In this document: piece by piece, positions 31,013-39,667 of the stretch | Position numbering within the stretch: the stretch's first letter is position 1 | Layout: each line of letters starts with the position of its first letter | NCBI GenBank assembly: GCA_015067705.1 | Contig: SVLW01000001.1 | Coordinates: 72,653-136,652, forward strand | Length of the DNA: 64,000 bases | Direction: 5' to 3' | DNA from: Oscillospiraceae bacterium | GTDB taxonomy: Bacteria; Bacillota; Clostridia; Oscillospirales; QAMX01 | The notes under the pieces: generated by a model | Database searches by the model: none | What the model was told of the DNA's origin: nothing | The model's input: only the letters and a program-made list of their open reading frames with translations | Program-made: the position numbers and the translations under genes

Positions 31013-31552
31013 TTAGGTTTCATTGGTAAACGGTTCATTCAAAGACTCCGTCACCCACATGAGCACCTCGGGGGTGTCCAGGGGGACGTCGCCCAGGATC
31101 TCACGCATCTCGATGGTTGAGAGGAACTTCTCCCCCGCCGCAGTTCGGTATGTAAAGACGAAGTCAATCTCCGGGCTGCCCTGGATCAGGGCGGCCATGG
31201 TACTGGCCACATCTCCCACCGGCACACAGTCCAGATGATCGATCCGGAAAGTGGCCGTCACGGTGGTGCCGTGTCCCTCGCCCTGCTGGGAGCGGATGGT
31301 CATGTCGCCCTCGGCCTGCTCTGCGGCAAGCTTTAATAGCGGCAGACCCATGCCCACGGGGCGGGTCGTGCGGGTGGTGGTAAACGGATCGGTCACCCGG
31401 GAAAGAAACTCGGGACTCATGCCGCAGCCATCGTCCGCGATCGTCAGGGTTCTCACACCGTTTTCCTCGATAATGGAGATATCGATCCGCGTCGCCTCTG
31501 CTTTCACAGAGTTCTTCGCGATATCGAGAATATTCAGCGACAATTCCTTCAT
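31013..31552 (-). CDS. Histidine-kinase-like ATPase (HATPase) without HisKA or sensor domain
   Basis: LNILDIAKNSVKAEATRIDISI..TIADDGCGMSPEFL..GMGLPLLKLAAEQAEGDMTIRS. Confidence 0.85.
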   Translation of the reverse strand: MKELSLNILDIAKNSVKAEATRIDISIIEENGVRTLTIADDGCGMSPEFLSRVTDPFTTTRTTRPVGMGLPLLKLAAEQAEGDMTIRSQQGEGHGTTVTATFRIDHLDCVPVGDVASTMAALIQGSPEIDFVFTYRTAAGEKFLSTIEMREILGDVPLDTPEVLMWVTESLNEPFTNET

Positions 31553-32286
31553 GTCGTTTCTCCCCGCAGCCATGCGATCAGCGACTGGCGCACCTTTGCG
31601 CTGGAATAGGGTTCGTCGTCCAGTTCCAGGGTGTGCTCCCCCTCCTGGATGGTCCAGAGATTGTGGGAGTCCGACGAACAGACGAAGTGACGGCCGGAGA
31701 GGCCGTATTTCTCCGTATATGCCTCGCGGTTTGCCCCGTCCCGCAGCTCAACCGCCGAAAAGAGCGGCTCCTCCGGCATGGAACCCAGGATGGCAATGAT
31801 GCCATTGGAGTCCCGGTCGATATGGGCGGGATAGGCCGCGCCGCCATAGCGCAGCACCAGCTGGTAAGCATCCTCAAGCGGAAGATCGGTGGCCGAGATC
31901 AGAAGGATCTCTTCTTCTCCCAGCACGTCATCCTGCTCGTTTACAAAGAATTGATTGCCGAAAACCTCCGGTTTGTTTCGGATGGGCATGAGATGTGCCC
32001 GCACTTCCTGATTAAAAGCCATCGCAGACTCTAAATCCGGGAAGAGGCAAACCATATGGATTTCTTCGGCAGTGGTCAGCTCCATGCCGGGCACCGGCAC
32101 AATTCCATACTGACGGCAGGCCGTCATAAAGGCGGGACAGTTGCCGCAGGAATTATGATCGGTAAGGGCAAGAAGCTGGAGGCCATTGAGTGAGGCCATG
32201 CCTGCGATATTGGCAGGCGTCATATCGTCATCCGCACAGGGCGAAAGACAGGAATGGATATGCAGATCGTACGCATAGCGCGTCAT
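31549..32286 (-). CDS. PHP-domain metallophosphoesterase
   Basis: MTRYAYDLHIHSCLSPCADDDMTPANIAGMASLNGLQLLALTDHNSCGNC. Confidence 0.88.
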   Translation of the reverse strand: MTRYAYDLHIHSCLSPCADDDMTPANIAGMASLNGLQLLALTDHNSCGNCPAFMTACRQYGIVPVPGMELTTAEEIHMVCLFPDLESAMAFNQEVRAHLMPIRNKPEVFGNQFFVNEQDDVLGEEEILLISATDLPLEDAYQLVLRYGGAAYPAHIDRDSNGIIAILGSMPEEPLFSAVELRDGANREAYTEKYGLSGRHFVCSSDSHNLWTIQEGEHTLELDDEPYSSAKVRQSLIAWLRGETT

Positions 32287-32609
32287 AGGATCGCCGCGAT
32301 CTTTCCGCTGAGCCGGAAGGAATCCAGCTCGCTGCCGTAAAGATTGATGCCGCGCGCCTTTGCCGCCGCGATCACGTCCTCCTCCGGCATCACGCCCTCG
32401 GACAGCACGATCACTGCCGTATCGGCCAGAGTGGCCACCGCGACGATGTTGGAGTTGGTCATAATGGTCACCCAGGCGTCGCCCGCCTGTGCACGGCCCA
32501 TGACCCAGGAAAGCAGGTCGCCGGTATAGCCGCCCGTGACCTCACGGTCCGGTTCGGCCTCTACGATCGGCGTGAGAGAGAGCCGTTCTGCCAGTTCTTT
32601 TACTGTCAT
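32283..32609 (-). CDS. DRTGG-domain-like protein
   Basis: MTVKELAERLSLTPIVEAEPDREVTGGYTGDLLSWVMGRA. Confidence 0.75.
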   Translation of the reverse strand: MTVKELAERLSLTPIVEAEPDREVTGGYTGDLLSWVMGRAQAGDAWVTIMTNSNIVAVATLADTAVIVLSEGVMPEEDVIAAAKARGINLYGSELDSFRLSGKIAAIL

Positions 32610-33904
32610 TTGCCTTCCTCCCCTTGCTTTTCCCAGATGGCGCGCAGTCTTTCACGCATATAGACCACGCATTCCTCGATCTTGCATTCTCCCTTGACGA
32701 CATCCTCGGCAAAGGCCCGACATGTGGGCGCGCCGCAGGAGCCGCAATCTATTTCAGGAAGCAGTTCATATACTTTTTCGATATCCGACATCATCTGCAT
32801 GGCGATGCCGCGGTTGGCGTTCAGCCGCATGGCAGGGGCATAGGTGATGGGGGAATCGAGCTGCATATGATCCGGTACATAATCGTCCGGCTCATCATTT
32901 TTTTCCAGTCGGTTCTGTGAAATCGGCAGATACCGGCGGAGGGTCTGCAGTCGGACCCGGGCGATATAGGGATTTTCCACCGTCGCGGCGCCGCCAACAC
33001 AGCCGCCGGGACAGGCGTTCAGCTCTACAAACTCCAGATACGGGAAATTACCCGTCTCGATCTCGTCGAGCACCTTAATCGCATTATCAATGCCGTCAGC
33101 CGCAAGATACCGGTCGTTGAAGAGCGCCGAGGATTCGCCGCCGGAGCTGGCCCAGCTGATACCAATGGTACCGGAGGTGCTGGTGATCTCGGGGTTCTCC
33201 ACCGCCTTCATGGCGCCGATCAGCTTGAAATACATCTCGCTCATGGACACCACATAGTCAATGCTGCTGGCATTCTGGGAAATACCGTTTTTGACATAGC
33301 TGGCCTTCGCGGGGCACGGAGAGATGAACACCGTGCAGATTTCATCCGGCGAAAGCTCCGGGTGGGCCTTTTGTGCATTTTCCTTTGCCATGCGGCTGGC
33401 CACTTCAACAGGGGGCAGGATCGGCATGACATTATCACAGAGATACGGGAAACGCAGGCGGATCAGTCGGACAATCGTGGGACAGGCGGAACTGATGACC
33501 GGGCGCTGGACGTCCTTTTTGCGCATATAGCGGCGCGTATACTCGGATACGATTTCCGCTGCGCGGGAGACCTCAAACACCTCATCGAATCCGCATTCCA
33601 GAAGTCCCTGCAGGACATAATCCAGATCGTCCAGATTCTCGAACTGACCGTATAAAGACGGCGCGGGCAGCGCGATCTTCCACTTATATTTCGGCGCTAT
33701 GTCTTCCAGTTTATCGAATATCGCTTTTTTTGCCTTGTGCGGGCAAACACGAATGCATTCACCACAATCGATACAGATCTCCGAATTGATTACGGCTCTG
33801 CCGTCGCGGATTCGGATGGCTTCCGTAGGACAGTGTTTGAGGCACATCGTACAGCCTTTGCACTTCTCAGGTTCCAGCGATACCGAGTGCTTATAGACAG
33901 CCAT
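32606..33904 (-). CDS. [FeFe]-hydrogenase-like protein (large-subunit C-terminal domain) with N-terminal ferredoxin and C-terminal FeS domains; candidate sensor
   Basis: N-term CKGCTMCLKHCP, CIDCGECIRVCP; SSACPT, ISPCPAKASY, NACPGGCVGG; C-term EIDCGSCGAPTCRAFAEDVV. Confidence 0.88.
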   Translation of the reverse strand: MAVYKHSVSLEPEKCKGCTMCLKHCPTEAIRIRDGRAVINSEICIDCGECIRVCPHKAKKAIFDKLEDIAPKYKWKIALPAPSLYGQFENLDDLDYVLQGLLECGFDEVFEVSRAAEIVSEYTRRYMRKKDVQRPVISSACPTIVRLIRLRFPYLCDNVMPILPPVEVASRMAKENAQKAHPELSPDEICTVFISPCPAKASYVKNGISQNASSIDYVVSMSEMYFKLIGAMKAVENPEITSTSGTIGISWASSGGESSALFNDRYLAADGIDNAIKVLDEIETGNFPYLEFVELNACPGGCVGGAATVENPYIARVRLQTLRRYLPISQNRLEKNDEPDDYVPDHMQLDSPITYAPAMRLNANRGIAMQMMSDIEKVYELLPEIDCGSCGAPTCRAFAEDVVKGECKIEECVVYMRERLRAIWEKQGEEGK

Positions 33905-33914
33905 GGATCCTCTC

Positions 33915-34340
33915 CTACTGAACGTTCACTACCATCGTGATCTTTGTGCCGACGCCAACGGTCGACTCGATTGTCATTTCTTCGGTATAACGCTTCATGT
34001 TCGGCAGGCCCATGCCTGCACCGAAGCCCAAAGAACGGACACTGTCCGGGGCAGTGGAGTATCCCTCCTGCATTGCCAGTTCCACGTCGGCAATACCGGG
34101 ACCCTGGTCCTCCAGTATGATCTCGATGCGGTCGGGATGGACCAGCACGTCTGCGTCACCGCCGCGGGCATGAATCACCATATTGATCTCGCCCTCGTAC
34201 ATGGCAATGGACACACGGCGTATGACATCCGGCGGGAAACCAAGCTGGCGCAGTTTTTTCTTCACCTGCACCGAGGCTTCACCGGCAGAGGTGAAATTCT
34301 CTCCGTCGATGTCATAATGGAATCTCAACACATCGCTCAT
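33915..34340 (-). CDS. RsbW-like anti-sigma-factor-type ATPase
   Basis: VSIAMYEGEINMVIHARGG...IILEDQGPGIADVELAMQEGYSTAP...GFGAGMGLPNMKRYTE. Confidence 0.85.
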   Translation of the reverse strand: MSDVLRFHYDIDGENFTSAGEASVQVKKKLRQLGFPPDVIRRVSIAMYEGEINMVIHARGGDADVLVHPDRIEIILEDQGPGIADVELAMQEGYSTAPDSVRSLGFGAGMGLPNMKRYTEEMTIESTVGVGTKITMVVNVQ

Positions 34341-34344
34341 ACCA

Positions 34345-34689
34345 TTATTCCCCCCCAGACAGATGATTCACATACAGTCTGCCGCAGGCCTCGTACATAC
34401 GGACCTTGGTAGAGAGCAGAACGATGTGATTTTCTTCCGCCAGTTCGATCATTTCGGGAGTGGGATTCTTTCCGCGCACGAAAACGATGCAGCGCATATC
34501 CACCATCATGGCGGTACGCACGACCTGAGGATTGACAAGACCGGTCAAAAGTGCGGTCTGATCCTTGACAAATGCCAGCACATCGCTCATCATATCGCTG
34601 CCGCAGGCATTGGCCACAACCGTGTCGAGTGCATCTTCGCAGCAGAGCACTTCTGCTTCCAGAAGCTCGGCAACATCGCGAATGGTCAT
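34345..34689 (-). CDS. DRTGG-domain-like protein
   Basis: MTIRDVAELLEAEVLCCEDALDTVVANACGSDMMSDVLAFV. Confidence 0.75.
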   Translation of the reverse strand: MTIRDVAELLEAEVLCCEDALDTVVANACGSDMMSDVLAFVKDQTALLTGLVNPQVVRTAMMVDMRCIVFVRGKNPTPEMIELAEENHIVLLSTKVRMYEACGRLYVNHLSGGE

Positions 34690-34722
34690 ACGAATTTCTC
34701 CCTTCGAAAAACGGCGAAAAGC

Positions 34723-35217
34723 TTAGTTATACTTTTCGAGAATACCTGCGACGTCATCCGGACCGATACGGCCGTAAACGTCCTCGTTGATCATCATAAC
34801 AGGAGCCAGACCGCAGGCACCAACGCAGCGGCAGGAATCCAGAGAGAACTTACCGTCGGGAGTGCAGCCGCCCTCGCCGATGCCCAGAATCTCGGACAGC
34901 TTGTCAAACAGCTGGCGGGAACCCTTGACGTAGCAGGCAGTACCCAGGCAGACGGAGATGCGGTACTTACCCTTGGGCTGGAGGGTGAACTGTGCATAGA
35001 AGGTGGCAACGCCGTAAATCTTTTCCATGGGGATGCCGGTGCCTTCGGCGATCATGGTCTGGACTTCAATCGGCAGATAGCCATAGATTTCCTGCGCCTT
35101 CTGCAGAATGGGCATCAGAGCGCCCTGCTGATCCTTGTGCGCAGCAATAAAGTCGAGAAGCTGCTGCTTCTGCTCTTCAGTACCGGCGAACGGCACTGAT
35201 GCGATTACTTTTGCCAT
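34723..35217 (-). CDS. hydC: NuoE-like hydrogenase subunit (HydC)
   Basis: VCLGTACYVKGSRQLFDKLSEIL...SLDSCRCVGACGLAPVMMINEDVYGRI. Confidence 0.93.
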   Translation of the reverse strand: MAKVIASVPFAGTEEQKQQLLDFIAAHKDQQGALMPILQKAQEIYGYLPIEVQTMIAEGTGIPMEKIYGVATFYAQFTLQPKGKYRISVCLGTACYVKGSRQLFDKLSEILGIGEGGCTPDGKFSLDSCRCVGACGLAPVMMINEDVYGRIGPDDVAGILEKYN

Positions 35218-35294
35218 ACAAATCCTCCTCGTGCCGGGTGCTTGTTTTCAAACGTTGCGCCCCGGGTTTCGTCATGGTTTACATGTACTGAGAT

Positions 35295-35323
35295 ATTATA
35301 GCACATCTTTTCCAAACTGGAAA
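35295..35323 (-). promoter_or_regulatory. Putative hyd operon promoter with TTTCCAGTTTGGAAA palindrome
   Basis: TATAAT (minus, 35300-35295) 17 nt from TTTCCA; perfect TTTCC/GGAAA inverted repeat 35309-35323. Confidence 0.5.
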
Positions 35324-35472
35324 GAGGGTGACGAGAAAATTCCGTCGATTTTTACAGATATAATCCGTCAAATTGCCCGAACCCAAGAGTATCTTACTAT
35401 TCCGCCGGGCTTCTTGTCAATTCATAATGTGTTCCACCCTTTCCGCACGATGGTTCTTGTGGAAAATGAGAC

Positions 35473-35501
35473 TGTACAAACTGGAAATAATCAGGTATAA
35501 T
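35473..35501 (+). promoter_or_regulatory. Putative degV promoter
   Basis: TGTACA-N17-TATAAT; spacer contains CAAACTGGAAA. Confidence 0.55.
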
Positions 35502-35551
35502 ACCCATATCATCTCTCTTCTATCTATTTTCTTTGGAAAGGTGTGTCAAAA

Positions 35552-36394
35552 ATGACAATCAGAATCTCCTCCGACAGCACCCTGGATTTGTCGCCGGAGT
35601 TGATTGACAGGTATGAGGTATCTGTCGTATCGCTGACCGTATCAAAGGACGGAAAGTATTATAAGGATATGCTGGAGATCCAGCCCGACGAAATATTTGC
35701 GCATGTCGCCGCCGGCGGCGATCTGTGCACCACCTCCGCCGCCAACGTGGCGGACTATATCGAGCATTTTACCGAGCTCAGAAAGACCTGCGACGCAGTC
35801 ATTCATGTGAATCTGAGCGCTGATTTCTCCGCCTGTTACCGCAACGCCTGTCTGGCCGCCGAGGAAGTGGACGGCGTCTATGTGGTGGACTCCCGCAATC
35901 TCTCCACCGGCCACGGTCTGGTGGTGATCGAGGCCGCCAACATGGTGCGTGAGGGCCTTGCCCCCGACGTCATCGCAGAGCGCCTTCGTGAGCTCACGTC
36001 CCGGGTGGAAGCAAGCTTTATTCTGGACCAGCTGGCCTATCTGAAAAAGGGCGGCCGCTGTTCCGCCGTCGCCGCCTTCGGCGCCAATCTTTTCAATCTC
36101 AAGCCCTGCATCAGCGTGGTGAACGGCAAGATGGACGTCACCAAGAAGTACCGCGGTTCCTTTGAAAAGTGCCTGCGGGAATATGTGAAGGATCGTCTGG
36201 AGGGCCGTGAGGATCTGGTGCTTGACCGGATCTTCGTCACCCACACCGCAGTCGCCGACGGCATTGCCGAACTGGTGATCGAGGAAATCAAAAAATATGC
36301 TCCCTTTGCAGAAATTCTCGAAACCACTGCCGGCTGCACCATTTCCTGCCACTGCGGCCCCAACACTTTGGGCATTCTTTTCATTCATCAGTAA
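35552..36394 (+). CDS. DegV-family (fatty-acid-binding) protein
   Basis: MTIRISSDSTLDLSPELIDRYEVSVVSLTVSKDGKYYKDMLEI... Confidence 0.9.
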   Translation: MTIRISSDSTLDLSPELIDRYEVSVVSLTVSKDGKYYKDMLEIQPDEIFAHVAAGGDLCTTSAANVADYIEHFTELRKTCDAVIHVNLSADFSACYRNACLAAEEVDGVYVVDSRNLSTGHGLVVIEAANMVREGLAPDVIAERLRELTSRVEASFILDQLAYLKKGGRCSAVAAFGANLFNLKPCISVVNGKMDVTKKYRGSFEKCLREYVKDRLEGREDLVLDRIFVTHTAVADGIAELVIEEIKKYAPFAEILETTAGCTISCHCGPNTLGILFIHQ

Positions 36395-36399
36395 TCAAA

Positions 36400-36434
36400 A
36401 AAACCGGTCTGTGATTCCTCACAGACCGGTTTTT
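36400..36434. terminator. Intrinsic terminator (convergent)
   Basis: AAACCGGTCTGTGA-ttcc-TCACAGACCGGTTTTT. Confidence 0.85.
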
Positions 36435-36442
36435 ATGTGCAT

Positions 36443-36883
36443 TTATTCCACCACAAATTCTGTCCAGTCGATTTGATTGTACTGCATGACGTCCTTTGCC
36501 TTCTTCATGCCTAACTTTTCATAGAATGGAACCGCGTTCTCATTGGCAATCAGATATACCGCGATATCCCGCTCACCGCCCGCCAGTTCATGGGCGGTTT
36601 TCATGAGACGGCGGCCGATCCCCCGGCCGGTATAGGCTCTGTCAACGCCCAGATCCGTTACATAGAGCCAATAGGCGTAGTCCGTCAATCCGAACAGTAC
36701 CCCCACAATCAGATTGTCTGCATTGCGGGCAACCAAACTGATACTGACGGTTTTCACCAGTTTGGCGATCCGCTCGCAAAAACGCTCCTTCGGGTATTGC
36801 GCGCCCAGTTCCGTCCGTTTTAAAAAATCGATGTATTCCTGTGCGGAAATCCGCTCTTCCTGTATGTTGACAAGCTCTTTCAT
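36443..36883 (-). CDS. GNAT-family N-acetyltransferase
   Basis: YWLYVTDLGVDRAYTGRGIGRRLMKTAHELAG. Confidence 0.85.
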   Translation of the reverse strand: MKELVNIQEERISAQEYIDFLKRTELGAQYPKERFCERIAKLVKTVSISLVARNADNLIVGVLFGLTDYAYWLYVTDLGVDRAYTGRGIGRRLMKTAHELAGGERDIAVYLIANENAVPFYEKLGMKKAKDVMQYNQIDWTEFVVE

Positions 36884-36916
36884 ATCAGCCTCTGTTTTCA
36901 AGCAGACCCGAACCAT

Positions 36917-37786
36917 TCATTTCTTCGGCATATTCTCATGCATCCGGCGAAGGTATTCCACGCTGCCCGCCTCTTCGCTTTCGAGATAGGGATAGCCCAG
37001 CATCCTGCCTGTTTCCCGGGCAAGCTCACTGAAGAGCTCACAGGCGGTGAACACCGCCTCCCAGATGGCCTCCGGCTCCGCCTTGGGATAGGTGGCGAGA
37101 TAGCGGGCATACTGATCGGCGGAGAGATATTTTTCAAAATACTTGCCGAACATACCGGTATTCACCCGAAAATCGTACTGCGCGGCGATATACCATGCCG
37201 TCATGCGCTCCAGCTGCAGACACACGATCTCCCGGAACATCCGCATCACATAGGGGATCTGGCCGCGCACCAGGCCCTTGCCCACATTATTGAGGCACCA
37301 CCAGAATTCATTGGCGGAATTCTGATAGATCCGCTCCGCCGGGCGAGTCACATAATAGCCCACGTCATCGGAAGGCGGCAGCGCCGGCAGGATGCCGTCC
37401 TTATCCAGCAGCGGCACCGTCAGGCTGTCGTCGCCATAATGCTCCTGCATCACAGAAACCGTTTCCATGTGGAGATCGATGCGGTTGCCGTCCCGGAAAA
37501 GCATGAGCCAGGTGTAGGAACGGTCAAAGTCCATGGGCTCTCCCCGATCCGCGTCCATGCGGTCCGGTTCCTGCACGATGGCGATCTCGCCGAAGCGGGC
37601 GGGCCAGGCGGGATCCTCCACATAGGGCCGGGTCTCCGTCACCACAAACACCGCGTCATAGTCCCGCCAGGGATCCTTCGCCACATGGGGATTGGCGCGG
37701 GAACCATTGAGATACACCGCACGCACCCGTTCCTCCGACCGGGCAATCCCCAGAATGAGATCCAGCATTTCCTGTTCTGTCCGCAT
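36917..37786 (-). CDS. Aminoglycoside 6-adenylyltransferase-like protein
   Basis: MRTEQEMLDLILGIARSEERVRAVYLNGSRANPHVAKDPWRDYDAVFVV (GSR...DYD nucleotidyltransferase motif). Confidence 0.85.
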   Translation of the reverse strand: MRTEQEMLDLILGIARSEERVRAVYLNGSRANPHVAKDPWRDYDAVFVVTETRPYVEDPAWPARFGEIAIVQEPDRMDADRGEPMDFDRSYTWLMLFRDGNRIDLHMETVSVMQEHYGDDSLTVPLLDKDGILPALPPSDDVGYYVTRPAERIYQNSANEFWWCLNNVGKGLVRGQIPYVMRMFREIVCLQLERMTAWYIAAQYDFRVNTGMFGKYFEKYLSADQYARYLATYPKAEPEAIWEAVFTACELFSELARETGRMLGYPYLESEEAGSVEYLRRMHENMPKK

Positions 37787-37850
37787 AAGTCCGCCTCCTG
37801 CATTCTTTTTCTTCAGTATAACACAAGATACGGCCTTTTGCACCATAAAT

Positions 37851-38381
37851 TCATGCTCCCGCGGAATCCCGGCGGCACTTTTCCCGGGCCGCCGACAATG
37901 CCTCCCACTCCAGATCGTGCATACGATCCATCACCCAGCGGCTGTAGTCGCTTTCATACTGCCCCTGCGCCCACTGTTTCCGCGCGCCTGCCTCTCCGCA
38001 GTTATAGCACATCAGGGCCATATGATAGTCAAGATACCGGGCGATGTAATCCGACAGCATAGAGATCCCCGCCTCCACGTTCTGATACGGGTCCGTCAGA
38101 TCGGAAAGCCCCAGCTCCCGCTGCAGGCTCCCGAAATTCATCTCATGAATCTGCATCAGTCCATGACAGTTTCCGTCCGCATTCACTGCCCCGGCGTTCC
38201 AGCTGCTTTCCCTGTCGATCACCGCATGCACCAACAGCTCCGGCACGCCGTATTCCTCGCAGAGCGCCGCAATGTGGCGGTGCAGCGCCTCGTCTCCCTG
38301 TCTGTCATCACAGGCATACGCCGTGCTCCCGCCAAGCAGCAGAAGCGCCAGAAGCCCGATCATCCATCTTTTCCACATCAT
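37851..38381 (-). CDS. Lytic transglycosylase (SLT domain), secreted
   Basis: Signal peptide MMWKRWMIGLLALLLLGGSTAYA; AVIDRESSWNAGAV..CHGLMQIHEMNF. Confidence 0.87.
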   Translation of the reverse strand: MMWKRWMIGLLALLLLGGSTAYACDDRQGDEALHRHIAALCEEYGVPELLVHAVIDRESSWNAGAVNADGNCHGLMQIHEMNFGSLQRELGLSDLTDPYQNVEAGISMLSDYIARYLDYHMALMCYNCGEAGARKQWAQGQYESDYSRWVMDRMHDLEWEALSAAREKCRRDSAGA

Positions 38382-38520
38382 TCTCTGATCCTCTCTCTTT
38401 TTTTGATGACAGCAGTTTACCATTTATTTCCAATTTATTCCGTCGAATTCCGTCTGTCTGGTATAAAAGTCTGCATCCCGTCACATTCTATAGCCGCATC
38501 ACAAGAAAAGAGGATCAAAT

Positions 38521-39255
38521 ATGAGAAAAAAGTACCATTTTCGCGGAGGAGTGCTGGTGTTGGCTCTGGCGCTGCTGATGACGCTTGCCGCGCCGGTTTC
38601 CGCCGCAAACAAGCGGGATCTGCCCATTTACGCCGTGGGGCGGGACGACCATGTGGTGTCCCTGTCCTTTGATGCCGCCTGGGGCAACGAGGACACGGAG
38701 GAGCTCATCGCAATTCTGGGGAAGTACGGCATTCGCGCCACCTTTTTCGTAGTGGGCGAATGGGTGGACAAATACCCGGAATCTGTGAAAGCGCTTCATG
38801 ACGCCGGGCACGAGATCATGAACCATTCCGACACCCACCCCCATTTCACGGCGCTCTCTCCGGAAGAGATGACAGCGGAAGTGAAGGCCTGTTCCGATAA
38901 GATCGAGGCCATCACCGGCGTGCGGCCGGAGCTGTTCCGTCCGCCCTACGGCGACTATAACGACGCCGTGGTGTCCACCCTGCGGCGCGAGGGGTATTAC
39001 ACCATCCAGTGGGATGTGGACAGCCTGGACTGGAAAAATCCCGGTTCGGATGCGATTGTAAAGCGCGTGCTGGAAAAAACGGTGTCCGGTTCCATCCTGC
39101 TGTTCCACAATGCCGCGGAGCAGACGCCCGCCGCCCTGCCCGCCATCATCGAGGGACTTCAGGCAAAGGGCTTCTCCTTTGCGCCGATCTCCGAACTGAT
39201 CTACCGGGAGAATTTTGAGATCGACCACGCCGGCGTTCAGCAGAAAACGACCTGA
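38521..39255 (+). CDS. Polysaccharide deacetylase (PdaB-like)
   Basis: Signal peptide; VVSLSFDAAWGNEDTEELIAILGKYGIRATFFVVGEWVDKYPE..MNHSDTHPHF. Confidence 0.9.
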   Translation: MRKKYHFRGGVLVLALALLMTLAAPVSAANKRDLPIYAVGRDDHVVSLSFDAAWGNEDTEELIAILGKYGIRATFFVVGEWVDKYPESVKALHDAGHEIMNHSDTHPHFTALSPEEMTAEVKACSDKIEAITGVRPELFRPPYGDYNDAVVSTLRREGYYTIQWDVDSLDWKNPGSDAIVKRVLEKTVSGSILLFHNAAEQTPAALPAIIEGLQAKGFSFAPISELIYRENFEIDHAGVQQKTT

Positions 39256-39296
39256 AAAAACCGCGTACAGTCAAAAACGGACTGTACGCGGTTTTT
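39255..39296. terminator. Intrinsic terminator
   Basis: AAAAAACCGCGTACAGTC-aaaaac-GGACTGTACGCGGTTTTT. Confidence 0.85.
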
Positions 39297-39302
39297 CTGG
39301 TT

Positions 39303-39449
39303 TCAGTTCTGTTCTTTTGCCTTTTCTGCCTTCATGATGGGATACCACTCGCCGAATGCGGTGATGAGAGAGAAGAACAGGCAAATGGGAGAGAAGATAA
39401 GGCAGTTGATAAATTCTTTTCGGGCAGCCAGATATGCTTCACTGTGCAT
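39303..39449 (-). CDS. Small (48-aa) predicted membrane protein, absent from supplied ORF track
   Basis: ATG at 39449 preceded by GGAGGAATCCATC; MHSEAYLAARKEFINCLIFSPICLFFSLITAFGEWYPIMKAEKAKEQN*. Confidence 0.65.
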   Translation of the reverse strand: MHSEAYLAARKEFINCLIFSPICLFFSLITAFGEWYPIMKAEKAKEQN

Positions 39450-39667
39450 GATGGATTCCTCCGCTTTTCTGAATCGGTAAGTCGGGCCGCATGAGCGGTC
39501 CCGGCAAAAAGTCCGGAGTCAGTATAGCATAGATGACCGTTAACAATCCGGAAAGGGATCGCTAAGGATCCGGAAAGAAACATCTTTCCGGACGCGGCCG
39601 GACTTCCATTGCGGGGGCAGATCATGGTATACTATACTGGGATTTCATGGAAAAGGAAGCATAAGAG

